From: Bradyrhizobium sp. AZCC 1721
GTDB taxonomy: Bacteria > Pseudomonadota > Alphaproteobacteria > Rhizobiales > Xanthobacteraceae
Reading direction: 5' to 3'
NCBI RefSeq assembly: GCF_036924715.1
Contig: NZ_JAZHSB010000001.1
Location: 3,215,001 to 3,279,000, forward strand
DNA length: 64,000 bases
The position numbers and the translations under genes were made by a program. The notes beneath the pieces are model-generated. The model searched no databases, was not told where the DNA came from, and saw nothing but the letters and a program-made list of their open reading frames with translations. Shown in pieces: positions 27,214 through 36,379 of the stretch (positions are counted from its first letter, which is position 1; every line of letters starts with the position of its first letter).

Positions 27214-28098
27214 TTATTTCACCGAAACGAACGGCACCGACGATCCCGGCACCATCGTCGTCGGCAGCACGCCGTTCCAGCGTTCGGCCTGCACCAGCGT
27301 GACCAGGTTTGGATTGGTGCCGAGCGCCTTGGCGCGGGCTTCGATGGCAGCAGCTTCGGCCTCGCCGGTGATCCTGATATTGGTGGCGCGGGCTTCGCCG
27401 TTCAGCCGCAGCGCGTCGGCTGCGGCCTGCGCCTCGGCGCGGACGGCGTTTGCCTTGGCGGTCGCCTGGGTGACGGTAATCTGCGCCTGCACCTTTTCGC
27501 GCTCGGCGTTCTGTTGCAGCTTCTGCACCTCGACCTCGGCCAGCATGCGCTGCTCGATCGAATGCAGATAGTTGGCGCTGAACTCGATGTTTTCGAGCTG
27601 GACGCTTTCGATCGTGATCATCGGATCGTCCTTCAGCGAAGCGGTGATGGCGTCCTTGATCGCGGAGTTCAGCGGCCCGCGCTCCTGGATCGCTTTCACG
27701 GCGGTGTAGCGACCGAACACGATTTTGACCTGCTGATTGACGGCCGGGCTGACCACTTGTTTGACTGCGGTGTCGAGCCCGCCAAACTTGGCGTAGAGAT
27801 CGGCCACCTTGTCAGGTGAGGCTCGCAAGGTGACGCTGATCTTGAGGTCGGCCGGCTGCTGGTCGTAGGAATACGAATTCATCTTGTCCCAGGTATAGGT
27901 GAAGGTCTTGACGCTTACCTTTTCAACGCTGTCGATCAACGGAACCTTGAAGCCAAGGCCCGGCTGCGCGGTGCCGATGACCGCGCCATAGCGCAGCTTC
28001 ACGCCGCGCTCGGTTTGATCGACGGTGTACCAGCTTCCTGCGGCGATGATGACGACGACAATGACGGCGACGATGGCGCCGATGATTCCCCTAGGCAT
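27214..28098 (-). CDS. Prohibitin/SPFH (band 7) family protein
   Basis: A 294-residue protein with one N-terminal membrane anchor (IIGAIVAVIVVVIIAAGSWYTV), the SPFH domain beginning VDQTERGVKLRYGAVIGTAQ and continuing TFTYTWDKMNSYSYDQQP, and a long coiled-coil rich in Ala, Glu and Gln (LAEVEVQKLQQNAEREKVQ). The end is VPFVSVK. Such proteins oligomerise at the membrane and scaffold proteases or lipid domains. It is monocistronic here, between a cyclase and a TauE/SafE permease. Membrane topology is type II-like by sequence. Confidence 0.9.
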   Translation of the reverse strand: MPRGIIGAIVAVIVVVIIAAGSWYTVDQTERGVKLRYGAVIGTAQPGLGFKVPLIDSVEKVSVKTFTYTWDKMNSYSYDQQPADLKISVTLRASPDKVADLYAKFGGLDTAVKQVVSPAVNQQVKIVFGRYTAVKAIQERGPLNSAIKDAITASLKDDPMITIESVQLENIEFSANYLHSIEQRMLAEVEVQKLQQNAEREKVQAQITVTQATAKANAVRAEAQAAADALRLNGEARATNIRITGEAEAAAIEARAKALGTNPNLVTLVQAERWNGVLPTTMVPGSSVPFVSVK

Positions 28099-28230
28099 TT
28101 CAGTCTCTCCAGACGTGGGTGATGCGATTCCATGCCCGGCACTGATCTGTGGTTACTTGCCGAATGGATGTGACACGCGTCACTTGGTCGGCCGCTGATG
28201 GGGAATGGTTCAGGCGGTGCGGCCGAATGC

Positions 28231-28953
28231 TTACGAAAATGCCGTCCACAGCAGGGTGAGACCGGCGGCCAGCATGATGCCGTCCATCAACAGCCGAAAG
28301 ACGTCGGGCTGAAGACGCAGCACGATGCCTTTGGCGATGAAGGCACCGAACATGAGGGAAGAACCCGCAATCAGGCCCTTCAGCGCGATATCCGGCGTCA
28401 GCGCGCCGAAGCGCTCGAAGGTGACCGACTTGCTCAGATAGAGCCCGAGCGAGCTTGCGGCCTCGGTGGCGAGGAAGGCACCCTTGGTAAGTCCGTAAAA
28501 CAGAAACAGCGGCACGCTGAGCGGTCCGGTCGAAACTACGATGCCGGTGAGAAAGCCGATAACGGCGCCGCCGACCGCCAGATGCCAGAGGCGTGCCTTT
28601 AGCTGATGACGGGCCAGCCAGTGCCGAACCGGCACCATCGCGATGAGAAACAGGCCGATCGCGATGTCAACGGCATGCGAGGGCAGGGCGAGCAATGTCC
28701 GCGCGCCGAGGGCTGCGGCCGGAATACCCGTAACCGAATAGGCGATGCAGGCGCGCCAGTCGACTTCGCGCCACCAGGCGAGAATGCGCGAGAAGTTCGC
28801 CATCACGGCGGCGACCGCCATGATCGGCACGGCTTCCTTCGGCCCGTATTGATAGACCAATACGGGCATCAGCATGATCGACGATCCCGTGCCGACGATG
28901 CCCGAGATGGTGCCGGCGACAAGGCCGACAATGAGGACGAAGAGGAAACTCAA
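28231..28953 (-). CDS. TauE/SafE (TSUP) family permease
   Basis: A 240-residue inner-membrane protein with about eight helices. The family pattern GLVAGTISGIVGTGSSIMLMP is at the N-terminus and its repeat GAVIGFLTGIVVSTGPLSVP near residue 130. TSUP proteins export sulfite or organosulfonates or move other anions; the substrate here is not readable. Length is typical for the short subgroup. No sulfonate metabolic genes are adjacent. Confidence 0.88.
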   Translation of the reverse strand: MSFLFVLIVGLVAGTISGIVGTGSSIMLMPVLVYQYGPKEAVPIMAVAAVMANFSRILAWWREVDWRACIAYSVTGIPAAALGARTLLALPSHAVDIAIGLFLIAMVPVRHWLARHQLKARLWHLAVGGAVIGFLTGIVVSTGPLSVPLFLFYGLTKGAFLATEAASSLGLYLSKSVTFERFGALTPDIALKGLIAGSSLMFGAFIAKGIVLRLQPDVFRLLMDGIMLAAGLTLLWTAFS

Positions 28954-29098
28954 GCTGCAGCCTTTCGCGATTCCCTGATACCGACATCATGGTGCCGGCA
29001 GCCTCGGGTTACGAGGCCTAAATATCACTCGGAAGGGAGCCGATCGTGCCGAGGGGAAGCTGCTATGCGATGACAGCAGAGCCGCCAGCTCACTCACG

Positions 29099-29836
29099 CT
29101 AGGCGACGTAAAGCTCGATCGGGGCGTCAAATCCTTTGAGCTGGAAGGGCTTTGATTGGCTGTCTTTCATATCCGGCTGGACGCGCTCGAAGACGGCCTT
29201 TGTCACGAGTATCTGGTCGGCTTCGGCGACCGACTGGGCCCGGGAGGCGGTGTTGACGACGGTACCGATCGCCGTCAGGTCGCGATGCGAGTGACCGAAC
29301 TCGCCAAAGCTGAGTTCGCCGGAATGGATGCCGATGCCGATCCCCAGTTCGTCCGCGGTGAGGCCATGCGCTTCGACAAGAGTTTCACGCCGCTCGCGCC
29401 AGTTCGTCTGAATTTGCCGCGCCGACAGCACGGCGTTTTTGGCATGCTCCTCCCGCTGCAGGGGAAAGTTGAAGACGGCCATGACGGCGTCGCCGATCGT
29501 CTTGTTGAGGAGCCCGTCATGCTCCCAGATCGCGTTGGCGCATTCATCGTAGAATGCATCGAGCAGACTTGACACAGCATCCGGCGATTGCGACTGCGAC
29601 AGGCTAGTGTAGCCGCGCAGGTCGGCAAACATGATGGTCGCGTCGATGGTGATCTTGCGGGCCCGCATCACCTTCGTGAACATAAGCTCGCAGATGGTGC
29701 AGGTATTGGGATTCATCCGGCTCGGACGAATGCCGAACGCGCGAAATGGCGCGGAGATCACGCCGCGAAGCGGCACCGGAACATGCATCTGCTCCCAGCA
29801 GCCCTTGCAGATTCTTGCCTGTTGCAGAGCCGCCAT
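29099..29836 (-). CDS. Soluble class III nucleotide cyclase with N-terminal CxxC pairs
   Basis: A 245-residue protein. The first 50 residues contain two CxxC pairs (ICKGCWEQ and NTCTICEL) about 36 residues apart, a spacing compatible with a zinc site. A class III cyclase domain follows: ATIMFADLRGYTSLSQSQ and NKTIGDAVMAVFNFPLQ carry the two metal aspartates, and TAIGTVVNTASRAQSVAEA is the closing block. There is no membrane helix, so it is probably cytoplasmic. The metal-site role is inferred only from cysteine spacing. The window holds three other cyclases. Confidence 0.85.
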   Translation of the reverse strand: MAALQQARICKGCWEQMHVPVPLRGVISAPFRAFGIRPSRMNPNTCTICELMFTKVMRARKITIDATIMFADLRGYTSLSQSQSPDAVSSLLDAFYDECANAIWEHDGLLNKTIGDAVMAVFNFPLQREEHAKNAVLSARQIQTNWRERRETLVEAHGLTADELGIGIGIHSGELSFGEFGHSHRDLTAIGTVVNTASRAQSVAEADQILVTKAVFERVQPDMKDSQSKPFQLKGFDAPIELYVA

Positions 29837-29983
29837 TTTTCATCCGTACATTGCGTTCGGCTGGCCGGTCGATCCTACAGTTGGCCGCAGGTGGGGGCAA
29901 GGACGCCGCAACGCACCTGCCGGCTGGCGGCGAGAGGCAAAGCTGCTAGGATCGCGTCAAAACAAGCAGAACGGAGGATCGCC

Positions 29984-30433
29984 ATGGACGCTGCGACGCC
30001 GGCAAATGCGCAGACTGCAGACACGCATTCCCATCTGGTTCGACCCGACAGCATGGAATGGCAGAAGACCCGCTTTCCCGGCTGCGAGGCCAAGACGCTG
30101 CTGTTCGATCGCAAGACCGGCTTGATGACCGCGCTGATGCGGTTCGCGCCCGGCGCGGTGCTCCCTGACCACGAACACGTCAACATCGAGCAGACCTACG
30201 TGCTCGAAGGCTCGCTCGTCGACAAGGAAGGTCCGGCGCAGGGCATCGAATGCAAGGCCGGCGAGTTCATCTGGCGCGAAGAGGGCAGTCGCCACGTCGC
30301 GTGGTGTCCGCAAGGCGGGCTGATGCTCGCAATCTTCCAGGTGCCGAACAAGTTCTTCGAGGCCGATGGTCGTGTGATCGACGCCGCGGGCGAGGATTGG
30401 GACGAGGCTTGGGGCCACACCCGGAAGAGCTGA
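29984..30433 (+). CDS. Cupin domain protein
   Basis: A 149-residue single-domain cupin. Motif 1 is PGAVLPDHEHVNIEQTYVLEG with two histidines, two glutamates near it; motif 2 includes GEFIWREEGSRHVAWC with the third histidine. The arrangement is that of metal-binding ChrR-like or dioxygenase-like cupins. ATG 29984 has ACGGAGG eight bases upstream. It stands between divergent cyclase and convergent xthA genes and has no obvious operon partner. The reaction is not predictable. Confidence 0.85.
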   Translation: MDAATPANAQTADTHSHLVRPDSMEWQKTRFPGCEAKTLLFDRKTGLMTALMRFAPGAVLPDHEHVNIEQTYVLEGSLVDKEGPAQGIECKAGEFIWREEGSRHVAWCPQGGLMLAIFQVPNKFFEADGRVIDAAGEDWDEAWGHTRKS

Positions 30434-30485
30434 ACAGTCGCCATCCTGCCGCGCAGGAAATTCGGCCGGTGGGGCTTGCGAGGAG

Positions 30486-31253
30486 CTACTTCAACACGAT
30501 CCACGCCGGTGCATGGTCGCTGGCGCCTTCCTCGCCGCGAACCGTGCGATCGACGCCGGCCTTGAGCAGGCGCGGCGCTATCGACGGGCTCAGCAGCAGA
30601 TGATCTAGCCGCAGCCCGGCATCGCGTGGCCAGCGGTTGCGCTTGTAGTCCCAGAACGTGAACATCGGTTTAGACGGATGAAGCGTCCGGATCGCATCGG
30701 TCCAGCCTTGATCCACCAGCGCCTTGAACGCGGCGCGGCTCTTCGGCTGGATCAGCGCGTCCTTGTCCCAGGACTTCGTCGGATAGATATCGAACTCGGT
30801 CGGCGCGACGTTGTAATCGCCGGCCAGTACCACGGGGATGTCCTGCTTGAGCAGCTTGCCGGCGTGGGACCGCAGTCGCTTGAACCAGTCGAGCTTGTAA
30901 TCGAATTTCGGTCCCGGCTGTGGATTGCCGTTCGGGAGATAGATGCTGGTGACGAGGATGCCGCTAATTGCGGCTTCGATATAGCGGGCCTCGACACCCC
31001 CATCGCCGGGGAGCGCGGTCCGGGTCAATACCGGCTCGGCATTCCGCGCCAGGATGGCGACGCCGTTCCAAGTTTTTTGTCCGCGCCACACCGCGCCGTA
31101 GCCGGCTTTCTCGATTGCCAGAATCGGGAACTCGGCGTCGGTCGATTTCAATTCCTGCAAGGCAACGACGTCGGGCTTCGCCGCGCGCAGCCAGCGCAAC
31201 AGGCTCGGCAGGCGGCGGTTGACATTATTAATGTTGAAGGTCGCGATCTTCAT
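30486..31253 (-). CDS. xthA: Exodeoxyribonuclease III
   Basis: A 255-residue AP endonuclease/3' exonuclease of base excision repair. It starts MKIATFNINNVNRRLPSLLR, has the metal-binding glutamate in VVALQELKSTDAEFP, the active-site Asp-Asn pair in VVLAGDYNVAPTEFDIYP, and the last catalytic residues in LRLDHLLLSP and ASDHAPAWIV. All key residues of the endonuclease/exonuclease/phosphatase fold are present. It converges on the cupin gene. Length is normal. Confidence 0.95.
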   Translation of the reverse strand: MKIATFNINNVNRRLPSLLRWLRAAKPDVVALQELKSTDAEFPILAIEKAGYGAVWRGQKTWNGVAILARNAEPVLTRTALPGDGGVEARYIEAAISGILVTSIYLPNGNPQPGPKFDYKLDWFKRLRSHAGKLLKQDIPVVLAGDYNVAPTEFDIYPTKSWDKDALIQPKSRAAFKALVDQGWTDAIRTLHPSKPMFTFWDYKRNRWPRDAGLRLDHLLLSPSIAPRLLKAGVDRTVRGEEGASDHAPAWIVLK

Positions 31254-31301
31254 GTAGAGCTGGCTGGCATCACTGTGCTTCGCCCGACACTTGGAGAATC
31301 C

Positions 31302-31520
31302 ATGTCGAAACTACGCTTCGCCTTTCTCGTGCTCGCCATCGGATACTCCGGATCCGCAGTCGCTCAAGCCACCGACCAGCGCGGCGCCTGCAAGGCCGAC
31401 TATGACAAATATTGCGCCGGCACGCTGCCCGGCGGCGGCCGTGTCGTCGCATGTCTGAACAAGCAACATCACCAACTCAGCGACGCCTGCAAGCAAGTGT
31501 TGGCCAGCCGGAAGAAATAG
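31302..31520 (+). CDS. Small Cys-rich secreted protein
   Basis: A 72-residue protein with a signal peptide (KLRFAFLVLAIGYSGSAVAQ). The mature 50 residues contain CKADYDKYCAGTLPGGGRVV then ACLNKQHHQLSDACKQV: four cysteines in a C-x7-C-x10-C-x11-C pattern. This matches the cysteine-rich repeat family (GLG1-like) that is common as one or two copies in rhizobial secreted proteins. It is probably a disulfide-bonded periplasmic protein of unknown role. ATG 31302 has TTGGAGA upstream, and the gene is divergent from xthA. Confidence 0.78.
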   Translation: MSKLRFAFLVLAIGYSGSAVAQATDQRGACKADYDKYCAGTLPGGGRVVACLNKQHHQLSDACKQVLASRKK

Positions 31521-31556
31521 TAGGACCGGGCAACGCTCCAGCGTCGGATTTCGCCG

Positions 31557-32777
31557 TTATTGCTGTGATGGAGGCGGAGCAGGGGGGTCTGCAGTGGCAT
31601 TGCCACCCTTGTAAACCCGCGCATAGCGCTTGCCGAGGCTGGTCAGCACTTCGTAGCCGATGGTGCCGAAATGATGGGCAAGTTCATCGGCCGTGATGCC
31701 TTCGCCGATCAGCGTCACCCAATGGCCGCGCCGCACTGCATTCTTGTCGAGATCAGTCACGTCGACCGCTGTCAGGTCCATCGAAATCCGTCCCGCGATC
31801 GGGCAGCGCTTGCCGGCGACTATCACCTCGGCACCTCGGGTGCCGTCATTGGCGCTGGCCGCGCGGAAATACCCGTCGGCATAGCCCGCGGAAACGACCG
31901 CTATTCTGGTTGGACGCCGCGCCGTCCAGGTGCCGCCATAGCCGACGGTATCGCCGCGCTCGACGTTGCGGATCTGCACGATGCGCGCCTTCAATTCGAC
32001 GACCGGCTGCATCGGGTTGTCGGATTCCGGCGTCGGGTTGATGCCATAGAGGGCGCAGCCCGGCCGCACCAGATCGAACTGGAACTGGGCGCCCAGGAAG
32101 ATGCCGGACGAATTTGCCAGCGAGGCCGGGACGCCGGAGAACAGGCTCGCGATCTCGCGGAAGGCCGCGAGCTGCCTGGCGTTGGCGGGATTGTTGAGCA
32201 TTTCCGCGGAGGCGAGATGGCTCATCACGAGCGTGATACCGTGATCACCGGCATTGATGCGTGGGATGATGCCCTGCGCCTCGGTAACGGTGAGGCCGAG
32301 CCGGTTCATGCCAGTGTCGATGTGAATGGCGGCTCCGCCGGACCAGCCGGAACGGCGACAGAACACGTCCCATTCGGCGAGTTCGTTGAGGTCGCCGATG
32401 ACGGGCTTGCAGTCAAACTTGGCGTAGGCGTCGCCGGTGTTCTGGAAGAAGCCGCCAAGCACGTAGATCGCGGCCGCAGGCGCCGCGGCGCGAACCACGC
32501 GAGCCTCGTCGAGGGTGGCGACGAAGAACGTCTTGCAGCCGGCGCCCGCAAGGGCACGCGCGACCTGTTCGGCGCCGCAGCCATAGCCGTCAGCCTTGAC
32601 CACGGCGGCGCATTCGGCCGGCACCGCCGTCTTCTCGAGCTTGCGCCAGTTGGCGATAATGGCGTCGAGATCGACCGTCAGCACGCCGGTTGCGGTCGCG
32701 AGCGCGGCAGCCTTGTTTGCCTCGGGCGACAGCAGGGTGCCTTGCGGGATGGACTTGGGATCAGGGGCCACGTTCAT
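31557..32777 (-). CDS. alr: Alanine racemase
   Basis: Alr supplies D-alanine for peptidoglycan. The 406-residue PLP enzyme has the cofactor lysine in AAVVKADGYGCGAEQVARAL (about residue 64), the barrel motif GGAAIHIDTGMNRLGLTV, and the C-terminal catalytic tyrosine in GDTVGYGGTWTARRPTRI plus RISMDLTAVDVTD. It is preceded on this strand by dnaB, the dnaB-alr order common in alphaproteobacteria. The N-terminal 30 residues are longer than in the E. coli enzyme. Cytoplasmic. Confidence 0.95.
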   Translation of the reverse strand: MNVAPDPKSIPQGTLLSPEANKAAALATATGVLTVDLDAIIANWRKLEKTAVPAECAAVVKADGYGCGAEQVARALAGAGCKTFFVATLDEARVVRAAAPAAAIYVLGGFFQNTGDAYAKFDCKPVIGDLNELAEWDVFCRRSGWSGGAAIHIDTGMNRLGLTVTEAQGIIPRINAGDHGITLVMSHLASAEMLNNPANARQLAAFREIASLFSGVPASLANSSGIFLGAQFQFDLVRPGCALYGINPTPESDNPMQPVVELKARIVQIRNVERGDTVGYGGTWTARRPTRIAVVSAGYADGYFRAASANDGTRGAEVIVAGKRCPIAGRISMDLTAVDVTDLDKNAVRRGHWVTLIGEGITADELAHHFGTIGYEVLTSLGKRYARVYKGGNATADPPAPPPSQQ

Positions 32778-32825
32778 GCCACAGTTCTACGCGGCGGAAC
32801 GCTGCGGTTCAACCGTGGCCGCGCC

Positions 32826-34326
32826 TCAATAACCGCCGGTCGGCAGGTTGCCGTCCTGCGCCAGATCGCTGAACCGGGTGAACTGGCCTTCGAACTGCAC
32901 TTCCACCGTTCCAGTGGGGCCGTGGCGCTGCTTGCCGATGATGATTTCGGCCTTGCCGTGCACCAGAGACATATCGAGCTGCCATTTTTCGTATTCGGGG
33001 GTTGCCGATCCGCGGCTCCTTGTTGGCGAGGTAATACTCCTCGCGGTACACGAAGATCACGACGTCGGCGTCCTGCTCGATCGAACCGGATTCACGCAAG
33101 TCGGCCAGTTGCGGGCGCTTGTCGTCGCGGTTTTCCACCTGACGCGAGAGCTGCGACAAGGCGATGATCGGAACGTTAAGTTCCTTGGCGAGCGCCTTGA
33201 GGCCCGTGGTGATTTCAGTCACTTCCTGCACGCGATTGTCCGAGCGCTTGCCCGAGCCCTGCAGCAACTGGATGTAATCGATCACGATCAGGTCGAGGCC
33301 CCTCTGCCGCTTCAGCCGGCGCGCACGCGCCGTGAGTTGCGAGATCGACAGGCCGCCGGTTTCGTCGACATAGAGCGGCAGCGACTGCAGTTCGATCGAA
33401 TGATCGCGGATCTTCTCGAAGTCGGCCTCGGTGATGCCGCCGCGTCGGATCATGCTGGAGGCAATGCTGGTCTGTTCGGCCAGAATACGGGTGGCGAGCT
33501 GTTCGCCGGACATTTCGCAGGAGAAGAAGCCGACGATGCCGCCATTGACGGTCTTCATCGTGCCATCGGCCTGCACCTCGGCGCGGTGCGCTTTGGCGAT
33601 GTTGTAGGCGATGTTGGTGGCGAGCGACGTCTTGCCCATGCCGGGGCGGCCGGCGACGATGATCAAGTCGGACGCCTGCAGCCCGCCCATCTTGCTGTCG
33701 AGGTCGCGCAAGCCGGTCGCGATGCCCGACAGACTTCCGTCACGCTGGAAGGCTTTGGCCGCCATGTCGACGGCGGTCGTCAGCGCCTGCGAAAAGCGCT
33801 GGAAGCCGCCGTCATAACGGCCGGATTCGGCGAGCTCATAGAGCTGGCGCTCGGCGTCCTCGATCTGCGCGCGCGGGGCAAAATCCACCGGCGCATCGAA
33901 GGCGACGTTGACCATGTCCTCGCCGATCCGGATCAGGTCGCGGCGCAGCGACATGTCGTAGACCGTGCGGCCATAGTCCTGCGCGTTGATGATCGTGGTG
34001 GCCTCGGCCGCGAGGCGCGCGAGGTACTGACCAACCGTCATGCCTCCGATATCGGTATCGGCCGGCAGGAAGGTCTTCAACGTCACGGGCGTTGCGACCT
34101 TGCCCATCCGGATCAGGCTGCCGGCGGTCTCGAAAATGGTCTGGTGGATCGGCTCGAAGAAGTGCTTCGGTTCCAGGAAGTCGGAAACCCGGTAGAACGC
34201 GTCATTGTTGACCAGAATGGCGCCCAGCAAACTCTGTTCCGCCTCGATATTGTGCGGCGCGCTCCGGTAGGCTGGAGCTCCCGCGTCCGGGGCGAGCTTG
34301 AGGACATTCGAATCAGTCAGAGCCAT
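32826..34326 (-). CDS. dnaB: Replicative DNA helicase DnaB, with a one-base frameshift near the 3' end
   Basis: DnaB unwinds the fork as a hexamer. The N-terminal domain starts at [18 protein letters not shown]; Walker A is [15 protein letters not shown] near residue 225, and the Walker B is [14 protein letters not shown]. As printed, the frame runs to 32809 with a nonsense tail after NKEPRIGNP. One G too many at 32997-33001 (GGGGG) explains it: without it the protein ends [35 protein letters not shown] and so on, to LPTGGY at a TGA (32826), about 499 residues. DnaB is essential, so a sequence error is the likely cause. Confidence 0.92.
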
Positions 34327-34636
34327 AGTTTGTAATGTTCTTTAGGTTTTTGGTTTTTGTCAGATCGCTTGCGGAAGCGGGGCAGCGATAAAGCGCCACG
34401 TGCAGGCGATCCGAAAGTCCGAGTAGGCCTTATGCCCGATTCACACAATGCCATGTGTGAATCCTGAGCTGGCCCCTTGACGGATTTGGACCAAAAAGCA
34501 GCCCGCCGTCCGGCGGTACCGGAGTGGCTTTTGTGAAAAAGCCAGACAAGAACTTAGGGGAATCTGAACCTTGCCGCGACTTGGGCCGACATATCCGAAG
34601 GAAGAAGGCGTTTCGAGCCCTGATCTTAAGCGTTGA
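34327..34636. other. 310-base region upstream of dnaB
   Basis: The region holds the dnaB leader and presumably its promoter. I see no convincing gene, paired -35/-10 boxes, or strong hairpin. It contains a TTTTTGGTTTTTG tract just upstream of the dnaB start, and otherwise mixed sequence up to the small frame at 34637. Confidence 0.4.
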
Positions 34637-34753
34637 TCAAACCAGCATCAGATAGACGAACGCGAACAGGGCGGCAGCTACGCCGATTGCGATCAAAGCG
34701 TAGTCGATCCTGATGTCGGAATCGAACGGGGCTGGGTAGGTCTGCCGCTTCAT
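34637..34753 (-). CDS. Possible 38-residue membrane peptide
   Basis: A minus-strand frame from ATG 34753 to TGA 34637 encodes 38 residues: polar start MKRQTYPAPFDSDIRIDY, then one hydrophobic helix ALIAIGVAAALFAFVYLMLV to the end. This single-helix layout with the hydrophobic part at the C-terminus is typical of real small membrane proteins. I see no good Shine-Dalgarno, so support is limited to composition. It is too short for routine gene callers. Confidence 0.45.
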   Translation of the reverse strand: MKRQTYPAPFDSDIRIDYALIAIGVAAALFAFVYLMLV

Positions 34754-34903
34754 GGGCGGAGATGTACGACGGACCGCCGAGCGGCTCTGTGAAGTAGATC
34801 ACATCGGATGTGATTTTCTTCGCTCAGGATGGATTGGTTACCAAATCGGGAACGGGCCGGCGATTTTCGAGTTGCCAGTTGCACCGACCAAAAGGAACAG
34901 GCG

Positions 34904-35110
34904 ATGGGTCAGCAACTCCAGGGATGGCGATCGGCAAGCGCCCAGCGTTTGTGGCTGTCGATGCTGATCGACGCCATGGAGGAGATTTCGCGCCCCCAAC
35001 GGCGTGACGAGCCCTGTGATGCCCAGGTGCTTGCCGCGTTGCGAGCCCAGCTCGCCCAACCGGCATTGGCCAACCTGCCTTACGCCTCGGCCTATAGCCT
35101 GAGAAACTGA
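34904..35110 (+). CDS. Small hypothetical protein
   Basis: A 68-residue soluble protein starting MGQQLQGWRSASAQRLWLSM. It looks helical (LIDAMEEISRPQRRDEPCDA, then AQVLAALRAQLAQ) and ends PYASAYSLRN. ATG 34904 has AAAGGAAC seven bases upstream. It has one cysteine and no motif I know. It lies convergent to the CFA synthase gene with 18 bases between stops. Confidence 0.5.
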   Translation: MGQQLQGWRSASAQRLWLSMLIDAMEEISRPQRRDEPCDAQVLAALRAQLAQPALANLPYASAYSLRN

Positions 35111-35128
35111 CTCCGCCGCCTTTGCGGC

Positions 35129-36379
35129 CTATTCGCCGGCCAACTGCAGCCGCGGCTGCTTTCCAATTTCGATTCCGCGCAGCCTTGCTTCTTCCCGGGC
35201 GATGTAATCGCGCGTCATCGGCACAATTCCTTGCCGCCTGGTGAGCTGGATCTGGAAATTCATCAGATTCTGCTTCCGGAACGACATTTCCGACGCCGCC
35301 AGATAAAATTCCCACATCCGGGCGAAACGCTCATCATAGAGACGCACCGCCTCTTCGCGCCGCGCCATGAAGCGCTCCCGCCAGGCCTTCAGCGTTTCCG
35401 CATAATGCAGCCGCAGGATTTCCATGTCGCAGACCAGAAGGCCGGCTTTCTCGATCGCGGGGATGACCTCTGACAGGGCGGGGATATAGCCGCCCGGGAA
35501 GATGTATTTCGTGATCCATGGGCTCGTCACATCGGGTCCCGTGGAGCGGCCGATCGAGTGCAGCACCATGATGCCGTCATCGTTCAGAAGTTCGGCGCAG
35601 CGCCGGAAGTAGGTTTCATAGAAGTCGATGCCGACATGCTCGAACATCCCGACGGACACGATCCGGTCGAACGGGCCGGCAATATCGCGGTAGTCGCTCA
35701 GCAGGAATTTTGCCGACCCCGTCAGGCTCTTCTCGGTGGCTCGGGCATTCGAAGCCTGCAATTGTTCCGACGACAGCGTGATTCCGGTGACATTGGCGTC
35801 CGTCATTTCGGCCAGATAGAGGCCAAGGCCACCCCAGCCCGAGCCGATGTCGAGCACGCGGTCGCCCGGCCTAACGAGAAGCTTGGCAGCAAGGTGACGC
35901 TTTTTGGCGAGCTGGGCGTCGTCGAGCGTCATATCCGGCGCCTCGAAATACGCGCAGCTATATTGCCGGTCGGCGTCGAGGAAGAGGGAATAGAGCCGAC
36001 CGTCCAGATCATAGTGGTGGACTACATTGTTTTTCGCCCGGCCCCGCCAATTGAACTGTCTCGCGTGCCTGCTGAAGTAGCGCAGCCACCATTGCAGCTT
36101 GGCCCAGCGCGGCAGCATTTCGGGCTGGCCAAGCAGGATTTCCAGCGTGTCGGCGATCGAGCCGTCCTCGACCACGAACGAGCCGTCCATGTAGGCTTCG
36201 CCAAGCGCCAGTTCGGGATTGAGGAGAATCCGAAGTTGCGTCCGCTCACTCAGGAACCGCACTGACACCGGGCGGCCGGTTCCATCTCCGCAGGTAAATC
36301 TCGCCCCACTCGCGGATGTGAAATTCATCGTGCCGCGGCGAATGAATTGACCCAGGAAATAACGCAACAAACGATCCAT
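35129..36379 (-). CDS. cfa: Cyclopropane-fatty-acyl-phospholipid synthase family methyltransferase
   Basis: A 416-residue SAM-dependent enzyme. The N-terminal lipid-binding part has AYMDGSFVVEDGSIADTLE; the middle has NVVHHYDLDGRLYSLFLD and QYSCAYFEAPDMTLDDAQ; motif I is VLDIGSGWGGLGLYLAE near residue 185, and EHVGIDFYETYF follows. All are diagnostic for the CFA synthase/mycolic methyltransferase family, which adds methylene to unsaturated phospholipid acyl chains at the membrane surface. Two such paralogues are common in Bradyrhizobium. Stands alone on this strand. Confidence 0.92.
   Translation of the reverse strand: MDRLLRYFLGQFIRRGTMNFTSASGARFTCGDGTGRPVSVRFLSERTQLRILLNPELALGEAYMDGSFVVEDGSIADTLEILLGQPEMLPRWAKLQWWLRYFSRHARQFNWRGRAKNNVVHHYDLDGRLYSLFLDADRQYSCAYFEAPDMTLDDAQLAKKRHLAAKLLVRPGDRVLDIGSGWGGLGLYLAEMTDANVTGITLSSEQLQASNARATEKSLTGSAKFLLSDYRDIAGPFDRIVSVGMFEHVGIDFYETYFRRCAELLNDDGIMVLHSIGRSTGPDVTSPWITKYIFPGGYIPALSEVIPAIEKAGLLVCDMEILRLHYAETLKAWRERFMARREEAVRLYDERFARMWEFYLAASEMSFRKQNLMNFQIQLTRRQGIVPMTRDYIAREEARLRGIEIGKQPRLQLAGE

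Noticed and set aside
32848..34335. 495-residue plus-strand frame antisense to dnaB
   Set aside because: Shadow frame of a conserved core gene; composition is that of antisense GC-rich DNA.
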